Positions 36,975 through 45,926 of a stretch of 64,000 nucleotides of DNA are shown here, in pieces (positions within the stretch are counted from its first letter, which is position 1; each line of letters begins with the position of its first letter). The stretch is from contig NZ_PZJP01000007.1 in NCBI RefSeq assembly GCF_003206645.1, positions 85,664 to 149,663 of the forward strand, read 5' to 3'. Both the position numbers and the translations under genes were made by a program. Under the pieces are notes generated by a model. It worked only from the letters and a program-made list of their open reading frames with translations, did not search any database and was not told where the DNA came from. This DNA comes from Salinicola aestuarinus. GTDB taxonomy: Bacteria > Pseudomonadota > Gammaproteobacteria > Pseudomonadales > Halomonadaceae.

Positions 36975-38693
36975 TTGTCGAAGAGCTCGTTGTCGCTGAC
37001 CTATGGACAGGCTTTCGTGGCGCCGGATCTGCATCGCCACCGCAGCTCGATGTCGGTGCAGATACCGCCGCCCGAGCAGATGCTGTCGAAGGGGGGGTGC
37101 GCGCTCATCAGTGACTCCACCTGGCGCAACTCGATCGCCAAGCAGGCGGGCGATCTCAGCGTGCGCGGCTTTCTCGCGGACTACTATTCGACGCCCGAGC
37201 ACTGGGACATCAAGACCTCGGCGACGCGGGTGCTGCGGGCACTCAACAGCTGGTCCCATAGCCAGAGCGGTTACATCGAAGGTGGCAGCTATATCTGCTC
37301 GCTATCGGCGATGATCTTTCATCAGCATCAGGCCCATCTATTCCACATGGGGGACACGCTGGTGTTTCGTATCCGCGGCGCCGAGTTCGAGCAGCTGACG
37401 CGGGATCACGTCACCGACCTTGGCGGCTATCGCTATCCCTCGCGGGCGCTCGGCTTGGATGGCCACGTCGATATCGACTACTCCAGCTTCTCGCTCAAGC
37501 AGGGCGATCTGTTCCTGTTCATGACGCAGGCGGTTCGCGGCACGCTGGTACCTTCCGAGTACCTGCAGCTCATCCGCGCCGACGTCAGCGATCTCGACGC
37601 TGCCTGTGAGCGGCTCACCGAGGCCGCCAACCAGCGCGCCAGCGAACGCGGGTACAACGCCAATCAGTTCTGCTTCCAACTGGTACGGGTCGACCGGCTC
37701 CCCGAGGTGGAGTCGGACCATCCGCCGCGGCGTTTCCACCATCTGCCGGTGCCGCCGGAGCTGGAGGCCGGTGAGCGAATCGATGGGCTCGACGTGATCG
37801 AGGTGCTTTCGCGGACGCCCAGGGCAAGAATCTATCGCGTCCGCGATCCCCGACGTAGCGGCGATATGGTCATGAAAGCGCCGAGCCCGGAGCTCTCGCC
37901 GCGCAACGTCTATCTCGAACATTTTGCGTTGCAGCAGTGGGTCGTCGAACGAATCAACTCGCCGTTTGTGGTCAAAGTGGTCGAGTCCGCCCGCCCGCGC
38001 CGCCATCTCTACTATCTGATGGCGCACGTTGAGGGGGAGACGCTGACCGAGTGGCTGGGTCGGCATCCCCAGGCGAGTCTCAAACAGCGCCTGGAGATCG
38101 CGCGGCAGCTGGTAAAGGCTGTCCAGGCACTGCATCGACACGAGGTGCTGCATCAGATCATTCATCCCGACAACGTCATGATCGACCGTCACGGCAACCT
38201 GCAGCTGATCGACTTCGGCGCCTGCCACAAGCGCGAGAGCGACGGCCAGAGCGAAGCCAAGGAGCTGGCGCGGCAGGTCGGCCTCAACGAGCACAGCGCA
38301 CCGGAATACGCCCTCGATACCGACGTCGGTCGGCGCAGCGATCAGTACTCTCTGGCTTCCACTATCTACTGGATGCTGACCGGACATCTGCCCTACACCA
38401 CGCTGCCCAATCACCTGCGCAGCCATACCGATCTCGAGCGCATGACCTATCGCCGAGCGCAGTTGAGCAATCCGGAGATCAGCCAGGATCTCGACGACGC
38501 CCTGCACCGCTCGCTGGACCCGCTGCGCGCGCTGCGCTTTCGTCGCACCTCGGAATTTGCCTACCACCTGCGCCCGGCGCCAAAGCGCGAAGTGGAGAGC
38601 GGCCGGCCGCCGTGGCGCGAGCCCGCCAATGTCTGGCAGGCGATTGCCACCGTTCTACTCCTGCTGCTCGTGCTCTCCTGGTGGCTGAAGTAG
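36975..38693 (+). CDS. PP2C-like/protein-kinase-like fusion, probably a double pseudoenzyme
   Basis: 572 residues in the layout of bifunctional Ser/Thr kinase-phosphatases: a PP2C-like domain (about 1-240), a kinase domain (about 260-530) and a C-terminal membrane helix (about 548-570). The overall fold is recognisable (FLADYYSTPE, HLFHMGDTLVFRI, YRYPSRALGLD; LIDFGAC, SAPEYALDTDVGRRSDQYS). However, key catalytic positions differ. The PP2C motif that normally reads ADG is SDS, and the later TDG is TQA. The kinase HRD-type loop reads HQIIHPDN, with Ile where the catalytic Asp should be. It may be a non-catalytic scaffold or sensor. The TTG start at 36975 follows GGAGAGGG. Transcribed divergently from ppa. 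Confidence 0.8.
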   Translation: MSKSSLSLTYGQAFVAPDLHRHRSSMSVQIPPPEQMLSKGGCALISDSTWRNSIAKQAGDLSVRGFLADYYSTPEHWDIKTSATRVLRALNSWSHSQSGYIEGGSYICSLSAMIFHQHQAHLFHMGDTLVFRIRGAEFEQLTRDHVTDLGGYRYPSRALGLDGHVDIDYSSFSLKQGDLFLFMTQAVRGTLVPSEYLQLIRADVSDLDAACERLTEAANQRASERGYNANQFCFQLVRVDRLPEVESDHPPRRFHHLPVPPELEAGERIDGLDVIEVLSRTPRARIYRVRDPRRSGDMVMKAPSPELSPRNVYLEHFALQQWVVERINSPFVVKVVESARPRRHLYYLMAHVEGETLTEWLGRHPQASLKQRLEIARQLVKAVQALHRHEVLHQIIHPDNVMIDRHGNLQLIDFGACHKRESDGQSEAKELARQVGLNEHSAPEYALDTDVGRRSDQYSLASTIYWMLTGHLPYTTLPNHLRSHTDLERMTYRRAQLSNPEISQDLDDALHRSLDPLRALRFRRTSEFAYHLRPAPKREVESGRPPWREPANVWQAIATVLLLLLVLSWWLK

Positions 38694-38748
38694 CGAAGTA
38701 GCGAAGTAGCGAAGTAGCGAAGTAGCGAAGTCGCGGAGTCGCGGAGTC
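38689..38748. repeat. 8-bp tandem repeat at the end of the kinase-like gene
   Basis: About five copies of AAGTAGCG followed by two or three variants (AGTCGCGG). The first unit contains the gene's stop codon (AAG TAG), so copy-number change would not alter the protein. Confidence 0.85.
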
Positions 38749-38805
38749 GTGTAAGGGCGCAATACCATTAGCGCGACGCGTTGGTGCAGACGAAGCGGTC
38801 GCGGT

Positions 38806-39636
38806 CTATCGCTCCACGAGGCGCGCCAGCAGTCGTCTGGCGCGCTCGATCACCGGCGCGTCGATCATTTCGCCATCCACCTGGGTGGCATCCGCGCGCT
38901 GCTCGGTGGCCGCCAGCACGCGGCGCGCCCAGTCGCACTGTGCCTCGCTCGGCGCCATCCCGCGGTGGATGGCGTCAACCTGCTGCGGATGAATGCAGAG
39001 CATCCCGCCAAACCCCATCTCCGCTGCGCGCCGCGCCACCCGCTCGACCCGCCCGAGATCGCGAAAATCCGGCAGCACTGTCTCCAGCGGTGGCGCGAGT
39101 CCGGCGAGTCGGGAGTGCAGCACGATCGAGTAGCGCACCTGATCCAATAGCCATTCGCCGCCCTCGCTTCCCGGCTCGCCGCCGAGATCCAGACTCAGGT
39201 CCAGCGCACCGAAGCTGAGCCGCTCGACGCCTTCGACGCGACTGAGCGAGGGTAGCGCGGCCAGTCCTGCCGCGCTCTCGATCAACGCCACGATCGGCAG
39301 GCCCAGGGCGGCGACACGTTCAAGCGATGCCTCGGTCTCCGCCTTGGCCACGACGATGCCGCCCAGCGCCGGGTGCTCGCGGCAAAAGGCGAGATCGGTC
39401 TCGAAGGCCAGTGTGTCCGGCGCGTTGATGCGTACCCAGAGGCCCTCCCCGTCGCCCGCATCGAGCCGTTCACCGAGGGCGTCGCGCGCGGTGTCCTTTG
39501 CCTCGGGGGCGACGGCGTCTTCCAGGTCGACGATGACGCGATCGGCGCCCGCGGCGAGTGCCTTGGGAATGCGTTCAGGCCGATTGGCGGGGACGAACAG
39601 GGCAGAGCGACAGATCAGGGGCTGGGCCTTGAACAT
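38806..39636 (-). CDS. CitE-like CoA ester lyase (HpcH/HpaI family)
   Basis: 276 residues. TIM-barrel lyase of the CitE family, with LICRSALFVPANRPERI at the N-terminus, VIVDLEDAV (metal/CoA site), ALIESAAGL and FGALDLSLDLGGE. These enzymes cleave citryl-, malyl- or similar CoA esters. There are no citrate lyase alpha or gamma genes here, so it is a stand-alone CitE-like protein, as in many proteobacteria. ATG 39636 follows GGAGAA. Substrate uncertain. Confidence 0.87.
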   Translation of the reverse strand: MFKAQPLICRSALFVPANRPERIPKALAAGADRVIVDLEDAVAPEAKDTARDALGERLDAGDGEGLWVRINAPDTLAFETDLAFCREHPALGGIVVAKAETEASLERVAALGLPIVALIESAAGLAALPSLSRVEGVERLSFGALDLSLDLGGEPGSEGGEWLLDQVRYSIVLHSRLAGLAPPLETVLPDFRDLGRVERVARRAAEMGFGGMLCIHPQQVDAIHRGMAPSEAQCDWARRVLAATEQRADATQVDGEMIDAPVIERARRLLARLVER

Positions 39637-39775
39637 GAAACGTTCTCCATTCGACGACAGGTGAGAGCAGAGCGGGAAACCGCCCCGTGTTGATCGTACG
39701 CCTTTCGCGCCGGCGTGCGGAACGTCGGGGTGACCGGTCACTTAACGTAGTGAATGTGCGCTCCCTCGCTCCTCA

Positions 39776-39808
39776 CAAAAGCGCCACGCGACTCAGGTCG
39801 TGTGGCGC
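39776..39808 (-). terminator. Terminator of the T6SS left arm
   Basis: Stem GCGCCAC(A)CGAC/GTCG(C)GTGGCGC with loop CTGA on the minus strand, then TTTTG. It lies 25 bp after the clpV stop. Confidence 0.75.
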
Positions 39809-39832
39809 GGCGCATGGGGCACTCTGGTGCGG

Positions 39833-42505
39833 CTAGCGTAACGCGAAAGCGAAGTCGCCTTGGTCATCGAGACTCACGGTCAGCTTCTCGATCGCTTCGC
39901 CGGCGGCCATGCGGTCGAGGACCTGAGCGGCAATGGTCGGCATCAGGCTGCCGGAAAGGATGTTATCGACGTTGCGCGCGCCACTGTCGCTATCGGTGCA
40001 GCGGGCGGCGACCGCTTCGACGATCTCGGCGGCGTATTCGAATTCGGCGCCGTGGTTGGTTTCGAAGCGGCGCTTGATGCGGTCGAGCTTGAGCCGGACG
40101 ATGCGCTCGAGAATCTCGTTCTGTACCGGGTAGTAGGGGACGATGTTCAGCCGGCCGAGGAAGGCGGGCTTGAACACGTCGTTCAACTGATCGCGCAGGC
40201 TGTCGACGATCATCTCCGGCGCGGGAACGGAGTCCGCCCCCAGGCACTGACGCATGATGTCGTCGGTGCCGACGTTGGAGGTCAGCAAGATCACGGTATT
40301 GCGGAAGTTGATCTCGCGGCCTTCACCGTCGTCGAGCACGCCCTTGTCGAAGACCTGGAAGAAGAGCTCCAGCACGTCCGGATGGGCCTTCTCGACCTCG
40401 TCGAGCAGCACCACGCTGTAGGGTTTGCGCCGCACCGCCTCGGTCAGCACGCCGCCTTCGCCGTAGCCGACGTAGCCGGGGGGCGAGCCCTTCAGGCTGG
40501 AGACGGTGTGCGCCTCCTGGTACTCCGACATGTTGATGGTGATGACGTTGCGCTCGCCGCCGTAGAGGGTGTCGGCGAGTGACAGCGCGGTTTCGGTCTT
40601 GCCGACGCCGCTCGGCCCCAGCAACAGGAAGACGCCGATCGGCTTGTTGGGATCTTCCATGCGGGCGCGCGAGATGGCGATGCGCTTGCCGATCTCCGCC
40701 AGCGCGTGGTCCTGGCCCAGCACGCGCTCGCCGAGCAGGGCGGGGAGACGCTGCACGGTCGCGATCTCGTCGCGCATCATCTTGCCGAGCGGAATCCCGG
40801 TCCAGTTGGAGATCACCTCGGCGATGACGTTGCCGTCGACATGGCCGTGAACCAGCGAATGCTCGCCCTGAAGCTCGGCCAGCTCCTGCCGGGTCTCGCC
40901 GATTTGACGGCTGAGCGCGTCGGCGTCGCCCGTCTTTTCTCCCGCTTCGACGGCATCGCGTTCGGCCTCTTCCGCCTTGAGGCGGGTCACCACGGCCTGC
41001 TCACGCGCCCAGCGTTCGCCGAGTTCCTCGATCTGACCGCGGGTCGCGTCGAGCTGTTCGCGCAGGGCGGTCAGCGTCTCGCTGTGGTCGGCGCCTTCGC
41101 GCGCCTCGCGCTCGAGCACGGCGATCTCGGCGTCGAGGTTGTCGACGCGACGATGGGCATCCTCGAGTGCGGCAGGCTGCGAGGACTGCGCGAGCGCGAC
41201 CCGGGCACAGGCGGTGTCGAGCACGCTCACCGCCTTGTCCGGTAGCTGGCGACCGGTGACGTAGCGATGCGACAGGCGCACGGCCTGGACGATGGCGTCA
41301 TCGAGAATCGTCACGTGGTGGTGGTCCTGCATGCGCTGATTGAGCCCGCGCAGCATGTTGATGGCGACCGGTTCGGCCGGTTCCTCGACCTTGACCACCT
41401 GGAAGCGGCGGGCCAGCGCGGCATCCTTCTCGAAGTACTTCTTGTACTCCGCCCAGGTCGTGGCGGCGATGGTGCGCAGCTCGCCGCGAGCGAGCGCCGG
41501 CTTGAGCAGGTTGGCCGCATCGCCCTGACCCGCCTGGCCGCCGCTGCCGATCAGGGTGTGCGCTTCGTCGATGAACAGGATGATCGGGTGGAGACTGCGC
41601 TTGGTCTCTTCGATGACGCTCTTCAAGCGGTTCTCGAACTCGCCCTTCACCCCGGCGCCGGCCTGGAGCAGGCCCAGATCGAGGGTGCGCAGCTCGACGC
41701 TCTTCAGCGGCGGCGGCACGTCACCGTTGACGATACGCAGTGCCAGCCCCTCGACTACCGCGGTCTTGCCGACGCCGGCTTCGCCCGTAAGGATCGGATT
41801 GTTCTGGCGCCGCCGAGTGAGGATGTCCACCATCTGGCGGACCTCCTCCTCACGGCCGAGCACCGGGTCGATGCGTCCGGCGCGGGCGTTGCCGGTCAGG
41901 TCCAGGGTGTACTGATCCAGCGCCGGGGTCTTGGTTTTGCCCGGGCGCGCCTGGCTGGCATTGTCACCTTCATTGTCTGGCGCTGGCGCCGAGTGGGCGC
42001 TGTCCGCGCCTTCGCCGAGTGGACGGGCGTGGCGATCCTCGCGGCTGCCGGCGATCAGATCCGTCAGGTGCGCCTGCAGATCGTCGACGTTGATCCGCTC
42101 GAGCTCGCGGGCGCCGTCGACGACGACCCGGCCGAGTTCGTCGTCCTTGAGCAGCGCCAGCAGCAGGTAGCCGCTTCGAATCTGCGATTCGCCATGGTCG
42201 ATGGAGGCCGTGATCCAGGCCCGCTCGATCAGCCGGGTGATGCGCGGCGAGAGCGCCGGGGTTCGCGTGTTGCCGATCTTGAAGGTCGACACGGTCTCTT
42301 CCAGCTGGGACGCGAGCCGGTCGAGGGAGACATCGTAGTGCCGGGCGATACGCAGGACGTCGTTGTCGTCGCTGTCGAGCAACTTGAGCAGCAGGTGCTC
42401 GATGTCGACATCGTACTGGCGCTCGGCGAGGCAGAGGGCGGCCGCGCCTTCGGTCGCCTCGCGGCAGGGATCGTTGAGCTTGTCGAAGAGGGATTTGAGA
42501 CTCAC
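39833..42505 (-). CDS. clpV: T6SS ATPase ClpV (TssH)
   Basis: 890-residue AAA+ unfoldase that disassembles the contracted TssBC sheath. An N-terminal Clp repeat region (about 1-150) precedes two ATPase modules: Walker A GEAGVGKTA (about 240) and GPSGVGKTE (about 629), with Walker B LFIDEAHTLIGSG and VLLDEVEKA. A coiled-coil middle region (about 430-520) separates them. Last gene of the left arm; its start overlaps the tssG stop by 4 bases. Confidence 0.97.
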   Translation of the reverse strand: MSLKSLFDKLNDPCREATEGAAALCLAERQYDVDIEHLLLKLLDSDDNDVLRIARHYDVSLDRLASQLEETVSTFKIGNTRTPALSPRITRLIERAWITASIDHGESQIRSGYLLLALLKDDELGRVVVDGARELERINVDDLQAHLTDLIAGSREDRHARPLGEGADSAHSAPAPDNEGDNASQARPGKTKTPALDQYTLDLTGNARAGRIDPVLGREEEVRQMVDILTRRRQNNPILTGEAGVGKTAVVEGLALRIVNGDVPPPLKSVELRTLDLGLLQAGAGVKGEFENRLKSVIEETKRSLHPIILFIDEAHTLIGSGGQAGQGDAANLLKPALARGELRTIAATTWAEYKKYFEKDAALARRFQVVKVEEPAEPVAINMLRGLNQRMQDHHHVTILDDAIVQAVRLSHRYVTGRQLPDKAVSVLDTACARVALAQSSQPAALEDAHRRVDNLDAEIAVLEREAREGADHSETLTALREQLDATRGQIEELGERWAREQAVVTRLKAEEAERDAVEAGEKTGDADALSRQIGETRQELAELQGEHSLVHGHVDGNVIAEVISNWTGIPLGKMMRDEIATVQRLPALLGERVLGQDHALAEIGKRIAISRARMEDPNKPIGVFLLLGPSGVGKTETALSLADTLYGGERNVITINMSEYQEAHTVSSLKGSPPGYVGYGEGGVLTEAVRRKPYSVVLLDEVEKAHPDVLELFFQVFDKGVLDDGEGREINFRNTVILLTSNVGTDDIMRQCLGADSVPAPEMIVDSLRDQLNDVFKPAFLGRLNIVPYYPVQNEILERIVRLKLDRIKRRFETNHGAEFEYAAEIVEAVAARCTDSDSGARNVDNILSGSLMPTIAAQVLDRMAAGEAIEKLTVSLDDQGDFAFALR

Positions 42506-43572
42506 GCCGTGGCTCCATCGAAGGGAATTGAAAAGAGTGCATGGCCGTGGGCGTCGGCCGGTCTGTCGGGTGGTTTCAGCCAGCCCAGCCGGCCCAGGGC
42601 CGCGCTGCCGTCGCCGAGGCGCGGCGCGGGTATGTGTTGTCTGTCGAGAATCAGCTCGATCTCGAAATCGAGTTCGATACCGGCATAGAAGCGCAGCAGT
42701 CGAATCAGCTTGGCGTGGGCGGGCGAGTCCGGCAGCAGCGACTGGTAGGCCGCCAGCGTCAGCGGGCCGAAGACCACCCGGAAGGTGGATTGGTAGTCGC
42801 GGACGCGGGTGCCGGCCACCGCGCTCTCGCCGAGCCGCGCATTGGCCTCCCCGAGGCGGGTGTACTGCGCCGGATCAAGACGTATCCAGCGTCCGGTGAA
42901 GGGCTCGATGCGGCAAGGCAGCTCGAACGTGTACTCGAGAATCGCCTGCAGGTTGCCGACATTGCGCGGTTTCTGGCTCCAGAGGCCGGAAAACCAGGTA
43001 AACAGATCGCGGCGCAGGGCATCGGGGGCATCGCCGTCGAGTCGCTGCTCGATAGTGCGCGGGGTGAAGCCGACCAGATGCAGCAGCCACTGTTCGAAGT
43101 CGGCGCTGCCCTTGCGCTCGTACTCGATATGGAAGCGGTACTTCTGCCACGCCTCGTAGAACAGCGCCGTCATTCGGTGCGAAAAGAAGTCCATGAAGGC
43201 ATGGGCCGCATCGTCGCGCTTCTCCATGTGACGGTTGATCAGCAGCTCGGTGTAGGGCCGCGGCAGTACGCCGGAGGGGCCGACCAGGCCCATGAAGGTG
43301 ACCTGGATCTCGCTGAGCGGCTCGCCCTCGGCCGAGCGCGCGCGCTCGTCCTCGAAGCGCAGATCGCTGATCTCGCTGGGCGGGAAGTTGAGCGACAGCA
43401 GCGAGCGAAAGCGCAGCGGGTCGTCGTGGGGCCGGCTCTCGGGATCGATGCGCCCGTTTCGGCTGTAGTGCAGTCGCAGCAGGCGCACGAGCTGGAAGAA
43501 CCCGAATCGCCAGGGCTCCGCGCGCGCCTGATCGATCAGACCAGGGGCTGAGTACCGGTTCTCGGCGGCCAT
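42502..43572 (-). CDS. tssG: T6SS baseplate protein TssG
   Basis: 356 residues, of the ImpH/VasB family. The N-terminus MAAENRYSAPGLIDQ, then WRFGFFQLVRLLRL is characteristic. Forms the baseplate wedge with TssE, TssF and TssK. It overlaps tssF by 37 bases, longer than usual; the chosen start gives the family N-terminus. Coupled translation with tssF is likely. Confidence 0.95.
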   Translation of the reverse strand: MAAENRYSAPGLIDQARAEPWRFGFFQLVRLLRLHYSRNGRIDPESRPHDDPLRFRSLLSLNFPPSEISDLRFEDERARSAEGEPLSEIQVTFMGLVGPSGVLPRPYTELLINRHMEKRDDAAHAFMDFFSHRMTALFYEAWQKYRFHIEYERKGSADFEQWLLHLVGFTPRTIEQRLDGDAPDALRRDLFTWFSGLWSQKPRNVGNLQAILEYTFELPCRIEPFTGRWIRLDPAQYTRLGEANARLGESAVAGTRVRDYQSTFRVVFGPLTLAAYQSLLPDSPAHAKLIRLLRFYAGIELDFEIELILDRQHIPAPRLGDGSAALGRLGWLKPPDRPADAHGHALFSIPFDGATA

Positions 43573-45371
43573 TGCGTGACTCGATGTTCGCGCTGGCGAG
43601 AGCGCAGGGTGAGTTGGGTGAAGCTGTTGAGGCTGCAGTACTGACCGAAGAAGTGATCGAGCACCATGCCGAAGAGAAACACGCCGCTACCGGTGAACTG
43701 GCTCTCGTCGAGGGTCAGCGTGATGCCGGTGCCGCGGACGAAGGCGGGGCGCGGGTGGCCGATGCGGGTCATGACCGGCTCGCTCTCGATGGCATCGATG
43801 CCATTGATCTGTTTTCGGATCGCCGACGCCTGGCGATAGTTGTAGAGCGATAGCAGCTCCATCAGCGCCTCGCGCCCCTGAGAGACCATCGATAGGTGGT
43901 TGAGCGACAGGTGCGACACCAGACGCCACACCAGCCCCTTGCCCATGGGCGGGCGGACCGGCGGCGTGGGTTTGCGCAGGCAGCGAATCTGCTGGACCAC
44001 CTGTTCGCGCTCGAGTGTGAAGTCGCCCTGATGATGGCCGAAAGTCATCAGCTGGGGCAGATCGCGGTTGCTGCAGGTGAGCTTGAGACTCAGCGTGTCG
44101 CTGCTGCCGTCGAGCAGTTCGAGCTCGCGGTCGACCACTCGCAGGCGCATCTCCGTGCCGGGGTCGCGTGCCGTGTCGGCATTGACCCGGCGCGCGATCC
44201 AGTAGCTCTGTCGCGCCTGCTTTTCGCTGTCCCGCGGCTCGAAGAAGGGTAAACAGGGGGCGACCTCGTCGCGGGTCGCGGTGCGAATGACGCGCGTCAC
44301 GTCATCGATCGAGACGATCTCGGTGGAGCGCGCGTGGCGCACGTCCGGCACGACGGGATATTCATGGCGGGTGTGAGTCAGCTTGATCGGCTCGGCCTGC
44401 TGCGGGAACAGATTGACCACCGGGGTGCAGCCGAGGCGGAAGTTGTGGCGACCCACGGTCTGTGCCAGTCGCGCCAGCCGCTCGTGCTGGTCGTAGTCGC
44501 GGAACAGGAAGTGGAGCTGAATCCGCGTGACCGCCTTGCCGGAGAGCGGTCGCGCCAGCCCGCCCAGATCGAAGAACAGGAACTTCTCGGGAAAGATGAA
44601 GTATTCGTGCAGCAGTCGGTAGCCCAGAAACGAGCGTTCCGAGTAGTCGATCAATCCCTCGTCCGGGGCGAAACCCACCGGCGTGATCGCCTCCGGATTC
44701 AAACGGATTTCGCGGGTCTGGCCCCCTTCGACGAAGCTCACCGAAACGCGCGCAACGTTGTTGAACAGCATCTCGTAGAGCGGATGCATGAGACTGCCTT
44801 CGCCATCGAGGAAAAAGCGCAGTCTGTCGGGCGTGAGACTGCCGAAATCGGTGTTGCCGAGGCTGTCGAGCGTCAGCGTCAACTTGGCGACGTGATCGTT
44901 GCCGTGGACGTTGAACGAGGAGCGCTCCAGCCGATGCATCTCGGCACCGGCGACGGCGATCGGCCAGACATCCACGGGATAGCAGGTGCGAAACCGGCAG
45001 AAAGCATCTTCCACCGGGCGCGAGTGGAGTGCCGTATGCCGGGGTAGGTGATAGCGGCCGCTGAGCGAGGTCTGCGGGCCGGGATCGAACTGCGCAATGG
45101 AGAGCGCCGGCGTCGGGCGCAGGTAGTGCGGATAGAGCACTTCGAGAAACGCCTCGACGATCTCGGGGAAATCGTCGTCGAGCTTTTTGTGCACGCGGGC
45201 GCTGAGAAAGGCGAACGCCTCGATCATGCGCTCGGCGTGAGGGTCTTCGCAGTCATCCGCTCCCAGCAGGAGTCGGGAGGCGATCTTGGGATAGCGACTG
45301 GCGAACTCCTGACCCAGAAATCGCAGGTGCGAGAGCTCTTTCTCGTAGTAGGGCAGCAGATCGTCGAGCAT
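43536..45371 (-). CDS. tssF: T6SS baseplate protein TssF
   Basis: 611 residues (ImpG/VasA family). Begins MLDDLLPYYEKELSHLR, the standard TssF start. ATG 45371 overlaps the tssE stop by one base (TGATG); the frame to 45668 is an extension inside tssE. Internal motifs such as DDFPEIVEAFLEVLYPHYLRP are typical. Wedge component with TssG. Confidence 0.96.
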   Translation of the reverse strand: MLDDLLPYYEKELSHLRFLGQEFASRYPKIASRLLLGADDCEDPHAERMIEAFAFLSARVHKKLDDDFPEIVEAFLEVLYPHYLRPTPALSIAQFDPGPQTSLSGRYHLPRHTALHSRPVEDAFCRFRTCYPVDVWPIAVAGAEMHRLERSSFNVHGNDHVAKLTLTLDSLGNTDFGSLTPDRLRFFLDGEGSLMHPLYEMLFNNVARVSVSFVEGGQTREIRLNPEAITPVGFAPDEGLIDYSERSFLGYRLLHEYFIFPEKFLFFDLGGLARPLSGKAVTRIQLHFLFRDYDQHERLARLAQTVGRHNFRLGCTPVVNLFPQQAEPIKLTHTRHEYPVVPDVRHARSTEIVSIDDVTRVIRTATRDEVAPCLPFFEPRDSEKQARQSYWIARRVNADTARDPGTEMRLRVVDRELELLDGSSDTLSLKLTCSNRDLPQLMTFGHHQGDFTLEREQVVQQIRCLRKPTPPVRPPMGKGLVWRLVSHLSLNHLSMVSQGREALMELLSLYNYRQASAIRKQINGIDAIESEPVMTRIGHPRPAFVRGTGITLTLDESQFTGSGVFLFGMVLDHFFGQYCSLNSFTQLTLRSRQREHRVTQWPPRTGTQPLV

Positions 45372-45853
45372 CAGGAGAGGTTCTGAACCTTGTATTGACG
45401 GGTGTTGACCTGCATCACGGCATCGAACGCGACACGGTGGCTCGATTCGCTGATCGAGAGCACCGCTTCGATACGAAACTGCAGGATACGGTCGTGGCTG
45501 TCCTGATTGAGCAGCTGCACGCGGACGCTGGAGAAACGCTTGTCGCCCTGCTCGATGGTGCGTTCGAGCTGGCGCTGAATGACCCGGCGGTCCTCGGTAC
45601 TCCGCACGCCCCGGCTGATGAAGTCGGGGAGTCCGTAGTCGAGCAGCGTGCCCTGAAGCTGTGGCCACCCGTCGAGCCCGTCAGCGACGAGTTCGCGTCG
45701 GGTATTCACCAGCAGCTCCAGGTCGCGGACCACCGAGCGTTTGTACTCCGACACCGTGCAGCGATGGCCGGCCTGGGCCTCGGAGGTGTGCTGGGGCTCG
45801 TCGTCGAGCAGCCGATCGAGCAGCGTCGGCACCATCTGCAGAGAGTCGTTCAC
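45371..45853 (-). CDS. tssE: T6SS baseplate protein TssE (gp25-like)
   Basis: 160 residues with a gp25-like lysozyme-fold domain. LLDYGLPDFISRGVRSTEDR and the C-terminal VFDAVMQVNTR-like strand are typical. It is a wedge component without enzymatic activity. Placed between tssC and tssF. Confidence 0.93.
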   Translation of the reverse strand: MNDSLQMVPTLLDRLLDDEPQHTSEAQAGHRCTVSEYKRSVVRDLELLVNTRRELVADGLDGWPQLQGTLLDYGLPDFISRGVRSTEDRRVIQRQLERTIEQGDKRFSSVRVQLLNQDSHDRILQFRIEAVLSISESSHRVAFDAVMQVNTRQYKVQNLS

Positions 45854-45926
45854 GGATTGCCACCTCGAACGTTAAGCGAACGGGCCCCGGCGCGTCGGCC
45901 GGGACCCGAGGCGTTCACTCAGCGGT

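Noticed and set aside
38689..38748. Short tandem repeat considered as part of a CRISPR or an origin iteron array
   Set aside because: 8-bp units without spacers; no replication or cas genes nearby.
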